Source: Prevotella sp. (lineage in GTDB: Bacteria; Bacteroidota; Bacteroidia; Bacteroidales; Bacteroidaceae). From it: a stretch of DNA of 64,000 nt. The notes beneath the pieces are model-generated. The model was not told the DNA's origin, did not search any database, and was given only the letters and a program-made list of their open reading frames with translations. Both the position numbers and the translations under genes were made by a program. The DNA is taken from contig JALEJI010000060.1 in assembly GCA_022769825.1 (NCBI GenBank), positions 1-64,000 of the forward strand. The letters are read 5' to 3'. This document shows, piece by piece, positions 1 to 8,757 of the stretch; the first letter of the stretch is position 1; the number at the start of each line of letters is the position of its first letter.

Positions 1-1
1 A

Positions 2-250
2 GAAGACTACGACCCTATATCGGAAGAAGGCGTCACCTACGTACTTGATACCTACAATGCCGACCGCATCTTCGTCGGACACACTATCTTCGACGACATC
101 ACCTTCCTCCACAACTCCCGCGTCATTGCCGTAAACGTAGAGAACCTCGAAAACCGCCTGAAACAAAAAGGACGCGCCGCCCTCATCGAAAACGGAACGG
201 TTTACGAGGTCGGAAACTACGGGTCAAGGGGTCAGGGGGACCCGCTCTGA
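2..250 (+). CDS. Metallophosphoesterase, C-terminal part (5' end outside window)
   Basis: An open frame enters from the left edge and stops at TGA 248-250, giving the last 82 residues of a protein. The segment IFVGHTIFDDITFLHNSRV fits the C-terminal part of calcineurin-like metallophosphoesterases, where a GH(T) motif supplies a metal-binding histidine and is followed by a beta strand ending in a conserved substrate-region turn. The last nine codons run into a short inverted repeat (229-253) and are rich in Gly and Asp, so the tail looks like intergenic sequence recruited into the frame. The substrate cannot be told from this fragment. Confidence 0.7.
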   Translation, partial: EDYDPISEEGVTYVLDTYNADRIFVGHTIFDDITFLHNSRVIAVNVENLENRLKQKGRAALIENGTVYEVGNYGSRGQGDPL

Positions 251-253
251 CCC
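229..253. repeat. Short inverted repeat over the stop codon
   Basis: GGGTCAG (229-235) and CTGACCC (247-253) are perfect 7-bp arms around an 11-nt loop that itself contains GGGGACCC. The stop codon of the metallophosphoesterase lies in the right arm. It may be a dispersed palindromic repeat or part of a termination region. Confidence 0.5.
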
Positions 254-321
254 GCCTCGGAGTGAAAAGCTGCATGGGTGCAGATGTGTACTTCTAACTG
301 AGAGATATGGATGAATTGTAA

Positions 322-352
322 AAGGGGAAGACCTAAAAGTCTTCCCCTTCTT
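322..352. terminator. Bidirectional intrinsic terminator
   Basis: AAGGGGAAGAC (322-332) and GTCTTCCCCTT (339-349) form a perfect 11-bp stem with a 6-nt loop. It sits between the convergent metallophosphoesterase and cydB genes and has A- and T-rich flanks on both sides, so it can serve both strands. Confidence 0.8.
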
Positions 353-435
353 CTGAATTGGTGGTCAAGCTTACTCTTTTCCTGAAAAAGTTTACTTTAT
401 ACAGACAAACTTGACCATGATGTGTTACTTGCGAA

Positions 436-1578
436 TCAATATACCTCGTCGGTCGTAAGCTCTTCCTTGTCGAGCTTCTTCTTGTCGATGGAATACCACG
501 CATAGACGATGTAGGCAAGGACTACGGGAACGAGGATGCTTACCACCGACATTACCTGAAGCGTGAACTCGCTGCTGCAGCTGTTGGCTATGGTGAGCGA
601 GCTTTGCAGGTCGGCGTTCGACGGATAGTAGGCCGTGCCGCCCCATCCGGCCACGAGGAGCAACGACAGCACCACCAGCACCACGCCGATGCCGGCTGGC
701 CAGATGCCCCTGACGTAGGCGGGGCTCAGCACCGTGCGCGCCATGCCATAGAGCAGCAAGACCACGCCGGCGAGCGTGATGATGGCCAGTGGCCACATGG
801 CGAGGTAGTTGTGTAGGTATTTCAGCGGTTCCATGACAATAGCCGCAGTGGCGGCATCCACGGCATATCCGTCTTTCAGCAACAGGCGGATGAAGAACGC
901 GAGAAACAGCACGAGGAAAGGCACCGTGGCGCCCAAGAGGCGCGCCCTGCCGCGCGAGCGTATGCCGTCGTCGGCGACATTGTTGATGATGTAGAGCGCG
1001 CCAAGCATGCGCGCGAGGAAGAACACGGCCAAGCCGAGCACGAGGTTCCAAGGGTCGAGGAGCGCGTCGAGGCCAGCCGAGGCGTTGGCCCACCGGCTTA
1101 TCACCGGGCCGCCGACATCGGTGAGCGCCGCTTTCTCCACGATGAAGTTGGACCCGTCGAAGAATGTGGCCACGGCGCCGCCGAGCAGCAGCGGGCCTAC
1201 AATGCCGTTGATTATCAGGAAGCAGCGATACGTGCGCTTGCCGAGCAGGTTGCCCTTGCGGTGCTGGAACTCATAGCTGACGGCTTGCAGCACAAACGAG
1301 AAGAGGATTGTCATCCAAAGCCAGTAGGCTCCGCCGAAACTCGTGCTGTAGAACAAGGGGAACGACGCGAAGAAGGCTCCGCCGAACGTGACGAGCGTGG
1401 TGAACGTTATCTCCCATTTGCGGCCCGTGGACTCGAGCACCTTGCGTTGCCCCTCCTCGTTGCCGCCTATGCTGTAGACCATGGAGTTGGCCCCTTGCAC
1501 GAAGAGCAGGAAAACAAGCAGGGCGCCGAGCAGCGACACGATAAACCACCAGTAGTGCTGAAGAAATGTGTATGTCAT
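436..1578 (-). CDS. cydB: Cytochrome bd ubiquinol/menaquinol oxidase subunit II
   Basis: A 380-residue polytopic membrane protein. It begins MTYTFLQHYWWFIVSLLGAL and shows about eight to nine hydrophobic segments, as expected for CydB, the subunit that supports heme and quinol oxidase assembly with CydA. With CydA it reduces O2 to water using quinol (menaquinol in Bacteroidota) and contributes to proton-motive force without pumping. It lies 22 nt downstream of cydA on the same strand and is followed by the terminator at 322-352, so it ends the operon. The length is normal for the family. Bacteroidota use this enzyme to respire nanomolar oxygen. Confidence 0.96.
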   Translation of the reverse strand: MTYTFLQHYWWFIVSLLGALLVFLLFVQGANSMVYSIGGNEEGQRKVLESTGRKWEITFTTLVTFGGAFFASFPLFYSTSFGGAYWLWMTILFSFVLQAVSYEFQHRKGNLLGKRTYRCFLIINGIVGPLLLGGAVATFFDGSNFIVEKAALTDVGGPVISRWANASAGLDALLDPWNLVLGLAVFFLARMLGALYIINNVADDGIRSRGRARLLGATVPFLVLFLAFFIRLLLKDGYAVDAATAAIVMEPLKYLHNYLAMWPLAIITLAGVVLLLYGMARTVLSPAYVRGIWPAGIGVVLVVLSLLLVAGWGGTAYYPSNADLQSSLTIANSCSSEFTLQVMSVVSILVPVVLAYIVYAWYSIDKKKLDKEELTTDEVY

Positions 1579-1600
1579 GACGGTTTCTTTATTTTTATGG

Positions 1601-3157
1601 TTAATTTGATGTGTGATTGCTTATCACCTTGCACATGATGCGCAGCTCGGCCACGAGCAGCACGGTGAAGAGCACGAGGAAGATGAAGAAGGTGAGGGCC
1701 ACGCTGCCCGTGCTGATGTCGGAGACGGCTGCCAAGGTGGGCATCATGTCTTGTATGGCCCAAGGCTGCCTGCCCAGTTCTGCCACTATCCAGCCCGCCT
1801 CGCTGGCTATGTAGGCCAGCGGAAGCATGGCTATGGCCGCCCAATGGAGCCAGCGGCGCGACCCAGCCACGTCACGTCGCCATGCCACATGGCCAATGAC
1901 GAGGAAGAAGATCAGCAGCAGCGTGCCCACGCCCACCATAACGCGGAAGGCATAGAAGTTGACGGGGATATACGGCACCAGCTCGGCGCGGTCCTTGATG
2001 TAGCCATATCCGAAATACGGCATGTCTTCCTTGAGCTGCGCCGCGAGGCGTGGCAGCTGCTTGTCGCCTGGGTTTGCGGCTTTCAGCTTGCGGTATTCGG
2101 CAAGCGTGGCTATTGCCTTGCGGCCACGCTGCATCTTCTCCTCGGCCGATGGCTCGCGCTTGCCGTCGGTACGCGTATAGCCGTTCAGCAGGTCGTTGAC
2201 GCCAGGCACGTAGCCGTCCAGGCTGTGCGTGGCAAGCAGCGACAGGCCGCAGGGCATGGCGATGCGCAATGGCGGCTCTCCGCCCTTGGCGTAGTCGGGC
2301 TGCTCAAAGGGGTTCACCGCGGCCACGGCCGTCAGGCCCACGCCGTTGCCGCCATCGTAGAGGGCCTCCATGGCGGCAAGCTTCATGGGCTGCGCCTGGG
2401 CCACCTTCACCGCCGACGAGTCGCCGGTGGCCATGGTCAACACCGCTGCCGCTATGCCTACGACCGATGCTATCTTTATGCTCTCCGTGGCCAGCCGCGT
2501 GTTGCGCCGTTTCAGTAGATACCAGCAGCTCACGGCGCAAACGAAGACGGCGCCGATGATCCATGACGACGTGACGGTATGGAAAAACTTGTCGACGGCA
2601 AAGGGCGAGAGCGCGACGTCGATGAAGCTCGTCATCTCGTTGCGCATGGTGTCGGGGTTGAACTCGCAGCCCACGGGATATTGCATCCATGAGTTGGCCA
2701 CGAGGATCCACCATGCCGAGATGGTGGCGCCAAGGCCGGTGAGCCAAGTGGAGGCCAGGTGGAACCCGCGCGACACCTTCTCCCATCCGAAGAACATCAC
2801 GGCCACGAACGTGCTCTCCATGAAGAACGCCACGATGCCCTCTATGGCGAGCGGCGCGCCGAAGATGTCGCCCACGAACCAAGAGTAGTTGCTCCAGTTG
2901 GTGCCGAACTCAAATTCGAGGATGATGCCCGTGGCCACACCCATGGCGAAGTTGACGCCGAAGAGCCGTTGCCAGTAGACCGCCGCCTCGCGCCAGAACT
3001 GTTTGCCGGTGCGATAATAGCAAGTCTCCATGATGCCCATGATGAGGGCGAGACCGAGCGTCAGCGGAACGAAGAGCCAGTGGTAGATGGCTGTCAGTGC
3101 GAATTGGGCCCTTGACCAGTCTATCAGTGAAGGGTCGATGGTTAATAGGAGGTTCAT
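1601..3157 (-). CDS. cydA: Cytochrome bd oxidase subunit I
   Basis: A 518-residue membrane protein carrying the CydA landmarks. His26 in AIYHWLFVPLTLGLAL corresponds to the axial ligand of the high-spin heme region. An acidic stretch (IEGIVAFFMEST) matches the conserved glutamates of the proton channel. The GRQPW signature near the C-terminus (ELGRQPWAIQDM) is the quinol oxidase hallmark. A moderately long hydrophilic Q-loop lies between residues of about 280 and 380. The enzyme oxidises menaquinol and reduces O2 at the cytoplasmic membrane. It follows the small DUF4492 gene and precedes cydB, as is usual in Bacteroidota. Confidence 0.97.
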   Translation of the reverse strand: MNLLLTIDPSLIDWSRAQFALTAIYHWLFVPLTLGLALIMGIMETCYYRTGKQFWREAAVYWQRLFGVNFAMGVATGIILEFEFGTNWSNYSWFVGDIFGAPLAIEGIVAFFMESTFVAVMFFGWEKVSRGFHLASTWLTGLGATISAWWILVANSWMQYPVGCEFNPDTMRNEMTSFIDVALSPFAVDKFFHTVTSSWIIGAVFVCAVSCWYLLKRRNTRLATESIKIASVVGIAAAVLTMATGDSSAVKVAQAQPMKLAAMEALYDGGNGVGLTAVAAVNPFEQPDYAKGGEPPLRIAMPCGLSLLATHSLDGYVPGVNDLLNGYTRTDGKREPSAEEKMQRGRKAIATLAEYRKLKAANPGDKQLPRLAAQLKEDMPYFGYGYIKDRAELVPYIPVNFYAFRVMVGVGTLLLIFFLVIGHVAWRRDVAGSRRWLHWAAIAMLPLAYIASEAGWIVAELGRQPWAIQDMMPTLAAVSDISTGSVALTFFIFLVLFTVLLVAELRIMCKVISNHTSN

Positions 3158-3189
3158 GGTGTTGAGGATAATGTGTTATTTAGTTAGGT

Positions 3190-3402
3190 TTATCTCGTTA
3201 TCAGTTCTCCGGCCACGTAGTTGGCCGGGTTGCCGTCGTGTGCTTTCTGCTTCAGCACGTCGGGGAAGAACAGCAGCTTCAGTATGACGAATATCACGAA
3301 CAGCTTTATCAGGATTATGGCCCACAGCACGCGTCCAAGCCGCATGTGCTTGAATCCGTCGGCATACAGTCGGTACACATTATAAAGAAAGTTGTGCGTC
3401 AT
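3190..3402 (-). CDS. DUF4492 small membrane protein, probable accessory subunit of cytochrome bd
   Basis: Encodes about 70 residues with one central hydrophobic helix (VLWAIILIKLFVIFVILKLL), positively charged N-terminal flank and a polar tail. It matches the DUF4492 family, which in Bacteroidota sits directly before cydA. The frame is open further, to 3444, but I prefer the ATG at 3402 because the likely promoter element (3452-3460) would place the transcript start close to 3444, leaving that upstream ATG without a leader. By position and topology it may play the role that CydX plays in proteobacterial bd oxidases; this is inference. Confidence 0.8.
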   Translation of the reverse strand: MTHNFLYNVYRLYADGFKHMRLGRVLWAIILIKLFVIFVILKLLFFPDVLKQKAHDGNPANYVAGELITR

Positions 3403-3451
3403 AGGTTGAGGCTTTTGGTTTATCCGTGCTTTGCCGTTTGGCAAGCACTTT

Positions 3452-3460
3452 GCAAATATA
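3452..3460 (-). promoter_or_regulatory. Promoter -7 element of the DUF4492-cydAB operon
   Basis: On the minus strand TATATTTGC fits the Bacteroidota -7 consensus TAnnTTTG(C). I found no clear TTG at the usual 19-21 nt upstream; the upstream sequence is AT-rich. It is the only good match ahead of the operon. Confidence 0.55.
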
Positions 3461-3621
3461 GTGAATTATTTTTAATCTAAATTGAAATGATTACAATTTC
3501 TGAACTATTTAACAAATGTTCACTGTTGGTGTATTATGTGGTTTCCTGCTTCTTGTCGGCAATGCCGGAACGTTGTGTTGATGGATTGCCAAAACGTTTG
3601 AAAAATCACGACAAAATGCCT

Positions 3622-3867
3622 TCTGAGAATCGATTTTTTTCGAGCGGGCGGTCGCTTGGCCGCAAATTCGCGAATGGTGAGCTATTTATATATAATACTG
3701 ATTATCAGAGGATTATCATTTTCGCGCTTTTTCGCGGCCCCAAAATGAGGCTTTCGAGGTCGCCGTTACGGTGCAATCGCACTGCCGTTACGGTGCAATC
3801 GCGTCGCCGTTACGGTGCAATCGCGTCGCCGTTACGGTGTAACGGCAGTGCGATTGCACCGTAACGG
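3622..3867 (+). repeat. Dispersed intergenic element, copy A: leader plus 22-bp palindromic array
   Basis: Four units start at 3762, 3784, 3806 and 3828, exactly 22 bp apart, each beginning GCCGTTACGGTGCAATCGC. The array closes with an inverted copy: 3846-3867 is the reverse complement of 3763-3784. The transcript could fold into one long or several short hairpins. A 20-nt sequence, TCTGAGAATCGATTTTTTTC (3622-3641), lies 140 nt before the first unit and recurs at the same distance in copy B (20969). The surrounding 3445-4215 gap holds no convincing gene; open frames crossing it are driven by the repeat. Confidence 0.8.
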
Positions 3868-4215
3868 TGATGGCTCGGCTTCATTTTTGGCATGATTGAG
3901 CGTCACCGACGCCCGAAAACCACGTTTTAGCTCTCTGGATTGCGAGCCGCGGAAAGTGTGTTTTTCGACCAAAAAAGTTTACAAATGGTTAGGTTTCCCA
4001 TAGGCTTCCACAAAGACGGAATCTTATTTCTCCACACGGATTTTAAGCTGTTCGAGACCGACGCCGTGAAGGTGATTCTCTATTTAGATATGTTGTTCGT
4101 TCTATTCGCTTCATATTGCCGCTTTTCACTTGAAACCGCTGCGAAGTTACTGCTTTTTTAGGATGCCTCGTCTTAAAAAAAGAGGAAGCTGGATAACCCC
4201 TATTGCATTGAATAA

Positions 4216-6285
4216 TCACCAATGCCTGAAAAGCTCCAAGCCAAACCTGCATCCAAACGTGCGGTTGCCCTTGCCGTTGCTGACGAACAGGCCGGCAGAG
4301 AAAAACCTTGTGGTGAAACCATAGCCAAGTTCAACGTAAGGGTGCATCTTGTGCGCGTCGAGCCACGACACGTAAACGCGTTCCATCTCCATGTAGTGGC
4401 CTACTATGGGAAGCCAGCTCAAGAGCAAGAGCGGCGACTCATAGGTGAGGTTACCACGAACATAATAAGGCGAGGAATTGTAGTTGTCGCTTCTCAACAA
4501 CTCAAACTCACCGCTCCAGTCGTCGTTCCAACCTCCTGGTATGTTGTTCTCCTTGAAGTTCTCATAGTTGAGGAAGTAGGTGTCGCGTCCCTTGTGGGAA
4601 TAGAATCCCGCGCCAAGCCTCATCTGCAACGCTTGCAGGCGGTTGAGGTGATGGATGTATTCAGCGTTGAACTCGTATCGCTCATACTTCATGTTGGAAT
4701 TGAGCACGTTGGTTACGCCACGGTCATAGTCGAGCGTCAGGATAGGTCCCGACCAACCCATCGGACGATATTGAACCTCGAACACCGGCGCGAAAGCACT
4801 GTAATGGGTAGGCTTATCCATGGCGCGGAAAAAGCCAGTGGTAAACGCCTTGTACCTTTGGAAGAGCGAGCCCACCTGGAAGCCAATGAAACTGTTGACA
4901 TCGAAGTTGAGCACCAGGCGCGCGTCTGTCTGCGTGAACTCATTGAAATGGTCAGGGGTCTTTATCATCAAGGCATGGTTGCCAAAGTTGTTTAAGGCCT
5001 GTTCCATGTCATTGTATATAAGATTGTTGCGTATGCGATTGCCATTGCCTATCTCAAACTTGACATACCTGTTCTTGCGCCGGCTCATGTAGAAATATAA
5101 TGGCAGGCGGAAATAATACTGCTTGATTTTGAAGGAATAACCGAAGCGCAAGTTGCCGAGCAGCTCGGCATCCTCGCCCGTTTGGTAGTTGGCGTGCATC
5201 GCGAACTTATATGTGAATCCCCTTCTGTCGCTATAACTCATGTAGAGAGGATTGAGCACGGGGTTTATGCGCAAATAGCCTTGGCTGTTCTGCCCGAAGG
5301 TCATCTTGATGCGGTTGAACACGTTGTCTCCCACGGCATCCCAGAACACCATTTTCACCCAGCTGCCACGCTTCTTGTGCGTGGCCACCGTGTCGGCGGT
5401 GTCCTTGACGGCCTTCGCGGCCAGTATGTCGTCCACGATTTTCCTTTCTTGAGCGGGAAGTGTTCCTGGGCGCACGCTATCCATAAGGGCAGGATTGTCA
5501 GCGTTGTCGTAACCGTCGCCATGAAGCGCATTGTTCAAGCCGTAGTTTGAAATGTAATGAGCCGACACCTTGTTGCCAAGGAAGTTGAAACGCAACAGTC
5601 CGTCACAGTCTTTAGGGAATAGCGAGTTGGCGCCCCTGTTACCCATCGTCATGGAGAGCAGGGCGTTGACCATGTCGTACTCGCTCCAAATGTTACAGCT
5701 GATTATGCGTCCCGTCAATTTGTCGATGACGGCGTTGCCATGAACGAGCTGGGTGTTCTTGCGGCGGCCGGAGAAGCTCAATTTCACCACGTCGCCAGTG
5801 ACGGCGTCCACTTTATATTTATAAAACTTGAAGTTGTTTGGGTGAAAAGGCGAAAGGATGGTGTTACCCACGACGGTCTCGTCGTAGATGGTCGGCGTCA
5901 TGTACCTGTTGAAACTGCTCATGGCGCCTCGATAGCTCGGAATGTTGCTAATCCTCAACAAGGTCCTCGTATCGAAGTCGCTGTAGTTTTTCATCCGTAT
6001 CTTCGAGAAACGTTCCGTGAGAAACTCTCGCTTGCCGCCTCGGGAAATGATATAGGCCGATGGCACGAGCATGAGAATGGGGTTGCGCTTGTCTACCTTG
6101 ATGAAAGCGCGCGAGTAGGAATAAAACTCTTTTGAGATATTGGCCGTGTCAACTGTCGTGGCATAGGTATGCACGCGGTGGAGCAAGGAGAGCTTCTTGC
6201 CCCTCTTCGCGTCCGCGGTTATCGATAGCGACAAGAGGACACACAGCAACAGCCACGTTATTCCAACTCGCTGAGCTCCAGCCAT
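4216..6285 (-). CDS. DUF5686 family outer-membrane beta-barrel protein
   Basis: A 689-residue exported protein. The N-terminus (ITWLLLCVLLSLSITADA followed by KRGKK) is a signal peptide. About 250 residues of mixed alpha/beta sequence follow, then a long region of alternating polar and aromatic strands (for example YSFKIKQYYFRLPLYFYMS) ending in a phenylalanine-containing C-terminal strand, the pattern of an outer-membrane barrel. It resembles the DUF5686 family; many members carry an N-terminal carboxypeptidase-regulatory-like domain, which is not evident here. The start overlaps the end of the ABC-F gene by 28 nt, indicating translational coupling or co-transcription. Function is unknown. 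Confidence 0.75.
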   Translation of the reverse strand: MAGAQRVGITWLLLCVLLSLSITADAKRGKKLSLLHRVHTYATTVDTANISKEFYSYSRAFIKVDKRNPILMLVPSAYIISRGGKREFLTERFSKIRMKNYSDFDTRTLLRISNIPSYRGAMSSFNRYMTPTIYDETVVGNTILSPFHPNNFKFYKYKVDAVTGDVVKLSFSGRRKNTQLVHGNAVIDKLTGRIISCNIWSEYDMVNALLSMTMGNRGANSLFPKDCDGLLRFNFLGNKVSAHYISNYGLNNALHGDGYDNADNPALMDSVRPGTLPAQERKIVDDILAAKAVKDTADTVATHKKRGSWVKMVFWDAVGDNVFNRIKMTFGQNSQGYLRINPVLNPLYMSYSDRRGFTYKFAMHANYQTGEDAELLGNLRFGYSFKIKQYYFRLPLYFYMSRRKNRYVKFEIGNGNRIRNNLIYNDMEQALNNFGNHALMIKTPDHFNEFTQTDARLVLNFDVNSFIGFQVGSLFQRYKAFTTGFFRAMDKPTHYSAFAPVFEVQYRPMGWSGPILTLDYDRGVTNVLNSNMKYERYEFNAEYIHHLNRLQALQMRLGAGFYSHKGRDTYFLNYENFKENNIPGGWNDDWSGEFELLRSDNYNSSPYYVRGNLTYESPLLLLSWLPIVGHYMEMERVYVSWLDAHKMHPYVELGYGFTTRFFSAGLFVSNGKGNRTFGCRFGLELFRHW

Positions 6286-8039
6286 CTCATCTCTTTTTCG
6301 TCCAACTCATCCTTTATCTGTGGCAGACGCTTGCTCTTCTCCGTCAGTTCCTCCACTGACAGCGTTCCGCCGCAAAGCATCTCCTCTATCTGCTTTTGCT
6401 CTGTCTCAAGAGCCTCTATGTCCTTGGACAACTGCTCAAACTCGCGTTTCTCCTTGAACGACATGCGGCGGCGAGTGTCGTGGTGATAATCCTTCTTCAC
6501 CGCCTTGGCCTTCTTGGAGGAGCCATCGTCCTTTTCCGATTTCAGCGACTTCCATTCCCTGTACTGCGTGTAATTGCCGGGGAAGTCCTTAATCACCCCA
6601 CTGCCCTCGAAGACCAGCAAGTGGTCGACCACCTTGTCCATGAAATAACGGTCGTGGCTGACCACGATGACGCATCCAGGGAAATCCTGCAGATATTCCT
6701 CAAGCACTTGAAGCGTCTGGATGTCAAGGTCATTGGTAGGCTCGTCGAGGACGAGGAAGTTAGGATTCTTCATCAGCACGGAGCAGAGGTAGAGCTTGCG
6801 CCGCTCGCCTCCGCTGAGCTTATAGACAAAGTTTTGCTGTTGCTCGGGCGTGAAAAGAAAATAGTTGAGAAACTGCGACGCCGTCATCTTGCGGCCTCCG
6901 CCCAAGTCGATGTAATCGGCTATGTCGGTAATGATGTCGATGACCTTCTGGCTCTCGTCATACTTCAGTCCGTCTTGTGAGAAATAGCCGAACCTCACGG
7001 TCTCGCCAACGTCGAACTTGCCGCTGTCGGGCGGCACGAGGCCCAAGAGCATCTTTATGAACGTAGACTTGCCCGTGCCGTTGTTGCCAACGATGCCCAT
7101 CTTCTCAAAGCGCGCGAAGTTGTAATAGAAATTGTCGAGAATGACCTTGTCGTTGCCTTGCGAGTCGGTGAACTTCTTCGACACATGCTGGCACTCAAAG
7201 ATTTTCGAGCCGATGTACACGTTGCTGGCTTTCAGCCTCACCTGCCGTTCCTCGATGCGCCTGTGGGCACGTTGCTCAAGCTCGTAGAACGCGTCCTCTC
7301 GGTAACGCGCCTTGTGGCTTCTCGCCTGTGGCGTGGAGCGCATCCACTCCAGCTCCTTGCGGTAGAGGTTGTTGGCGCGGGCTATCTCGGCCCGACGGTT
7401 GTCGATGCGCTCTTGCCGCTTCTCCAGGTAATAGCTGTAATTGCCACGATAAGTGTAAATGGTCTCGTCGTCAAGCTCCAATATGACATTGCACACGTTG
7501 TCAAGGAAATAACGGTCGTGAGTGACCATGAGCAAGGTCAGCGTGGAGCGAGAGAGATAATTCTCAAGCCACACTATCATCTCAAGGTCGAGATGGTTGG
7601 TGGGCTCGTCGAGTATGAGGAAATCGGGCTCGGTAATGAGCACGTTGGCAAGTGCCACGCGCTTGCGCTGGCCACCGCTCAGCTCCTTCATGGGCTGCGC
7701 GAGGTCATCGATATGAAGCTTTGTGAGTATCTGCTTAGCCTTCAACACCTTCTCTGGGTCACCGTTATGGTTGAAACAAGCGTCCAACACCGACTCCTCC
7801 GGGTCGAAATCGGGAGTTTGCTCAAGATACCCCACCCGTATGTCGTTGTGGAATATTATTGAGCCACTGTCGTGGCCTTCCTTGCCGGCTATAATCTCCA
7901 AGAGCGTGGACTTGCCCGTGCCGTTCTTGGCAATGAGCCCGACCTTTTGCCCTTCAGCAACCGACATGTTGATGTTGTCGAAGAGCACTTGGGCCCCAAA
8001 GCTCTTTGTCAACCCCTGAATGTCTAAATATGGTGTCAT
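6258..8039 (-). CDS. ABC-F family ATPase (Uup/EttA type ribosome-associated)
   Basis: A 593-residue soluble protein with two ABC nucleotide-binding domains and no membrane segments. The first Walker A is AKNGTGKST (37-45), with signature LSGGQRKRVALANVL and Walker B LILDEPTNHLD. The second set is GNNGTGKST, LSGGERRKLYL and LVLDEPTNDLD. An ABC_tran_Xtn-type linker lies between them, and a C-terminal charged coiled coil (KREFEQLSKDIEALETEQ) is Uup-like. ABC-F proteins bind the ribosomal E site and relieve stalled or antibiotic-bound ribosomes; the exact subfamily cannot be settled by eye. It lies 6 nt downstream of engB. Confidence 0.9.
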   Translation of the reverse strand: MTPYLDIQGLTKSFGAQVLFDNINMSVAEGQKVGLIAKNGTGKSTLLEIIAGKEGHDSGSIIFHNDIRVGYLEQTPDFDPEESVLDACFNHNGDPEKVLKAKQILTKLHIDDLAQPMKELSGGQRKRVALANVLITEPDFLILDEPTNHLDLEMIVWLENYLSRSTLTLLMVTHDRYFLDNVCNVILELDDETIYTYRGNYSYYLEKRQERIDNRRAEIARANNLYRKELEWMRSTPQARSHKARYREDAFYELEQRAHRRIEERQVRLKASNVYIGSKIFECQHVSKKFTDSQGNDKVILDNFYYNFARFEKMGIVGNNGTGKSTFIKMLLGLVPPDSGKFDVGETVRFGYFSQDGLKYDESQKVIDIITDIADYIDLGGGRKMTASQFLNYFLFTPEQQQNFVYKLSGGERRKLYLCSVLMKNPNFLVLDEPTNDLDIQTLQVLEEYLQDFPGCVIVVSHDRYFMDKVVDHLLVFEGSGVIKDFPGNYTQYREWKSLKSEKDDGSSKKAKAVKKDYHHDTRRRMSFKEKREFEQLSKDIEALETEQKQIEEMLCGGTLSVEELTEKSKRLPQIKDELDEKEMRWLELSELE

Positions 8040-8045
8040 CCTGTG

Positions 8046-8657
8046 TTATTTTTCCGTATGGCCAATGTCCTTGAGAATCTGGCCTATATAGTCGAGCACT
8101 TCTTCCTTGCCCGTCTTTGCGCTGGAGCTGGTAATAAAATAAGGCGGCAACGTCTCCCAAGTGTCGAGGAGCGCGTCCATCCAAGCCTTGGCATTGGCAC
8201 GTGCCTTGCCCACGGAGAGCTTGTCGGCCTTGGTGAAGATAATGGAGAACGGAATGTTGCTCGCTCCGAGCCAGTCGACAAACTCACGGTCTATTTTCTG
8301 CTGTTCGTGACGTATGTCGATGAGCACGAAGACGTTGACAAGTTCCTCACGCTGAAGGATATAAGAGCGGATCATGCGGTCAAGCTTGTCGCGCTCAGTC
8401 TTTGACCGCTTGGCATAACCATAGCCAGGCAGGTCAACGAGATACCAATCGCGGTTGATGATGAAGTGGTTGATGAGCAACGTCTTGCCAGGAGTAGCCG
8501 AAGTCTTGGCCAAGCCCTTGTGGTTGCAAATCATGTTTATCAAGCTCGACTTGCCCACATTGCTTCGACCGATGAACGCGAACTCGGGACGTTGATCCTT
8601 GGGGCACATCGTCACAGTAGGAGACGAAATGGTGTATTCTGCTGTCTTAATTACCAT
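8046..8657 (-). CDS. engB: Ribosome biogenesis GTP-binding protein YsxC/EngB
   Basis: A 203-residue TrmE-Era-EngA-EngB-Septin GTPase. Motifs are G1 [10 protein letters not shown] (30-39), G2 region SATPGKT, G3 DLPGYGYA and G4 TKADKL. The length and motif spacing fit EngB, which assists late assembly of the 50S subunit. It is the first gene of a minus-strand run with the ABC-F ATPase and the DUF5686 barrel, and is divergent from ileS. A TATCTTTGC element lies 18 nt upstream of the start. Confidence 0.95.
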   Translation of the reverse strand: MVIKTAEYTISSPTVTMCPKDQRPEFAFIGRSNVGKSSLINMICNHKGLAKTSATPGKTLLINHFIINRDWYLVDLPGYGYAKRSKTERDKLDRMIRSYILQREELVNVFVLIDIRHEQQKIDREFVDWLGASNIPFSIIFTKADKLSVGKARANAKAWMDALLDTWETLPPYFITSSSAKTGKEEVLDYIGQILKDIGHTEK

Positions 8658-8674
8658 ACTTTTATGTTTTTAGT

Positions 8675-8715
8675 GCAAAGATAATGATTATCTGTTATTT
8701 TTTTGCTAACTTTGC
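8675..8715. promoter_or_regulatory. Divergent promoters of engB and ileS
   Basis: On the minus strand TATCTTTGC occupies 8675-8683, ahead of engB. On the plus strand TAACTTTGC occupies 8707-8715, 42 nt before the ileS ATG. Both match the Bacteroidota -7 consensus. The two elements are only 23 bp apart and would compete for polymerase if both are used. No clear -33 TTG was seen for either. Confidence 0.6.
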
Positions 8716-8757
8716 GCCTAAATAATAAAAAAATAAAAGGTAAAAAGAAATATCATT

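Noticed and set aside
1613..2518. Long frame (301 codons) antisense to cydA
   Set aside because: Shadow of a GC-rich coding strand; cydA is unambiguous, and the antisense product has no recognisable motif.
3487..3864. Open frame of 125 codons across repeat element copy A
   Set aside because: Its second half is the tandem repeat itself, which stays open because the unit lacks stops; no family similarity and no conserved start.
3762..3867. CRISPR array
   Set aside because: Units are 22 bp with no unique spacers between them; repeats abut, are palindromic, and no cas genes are near. Same for 21110, 40477 and 57326.
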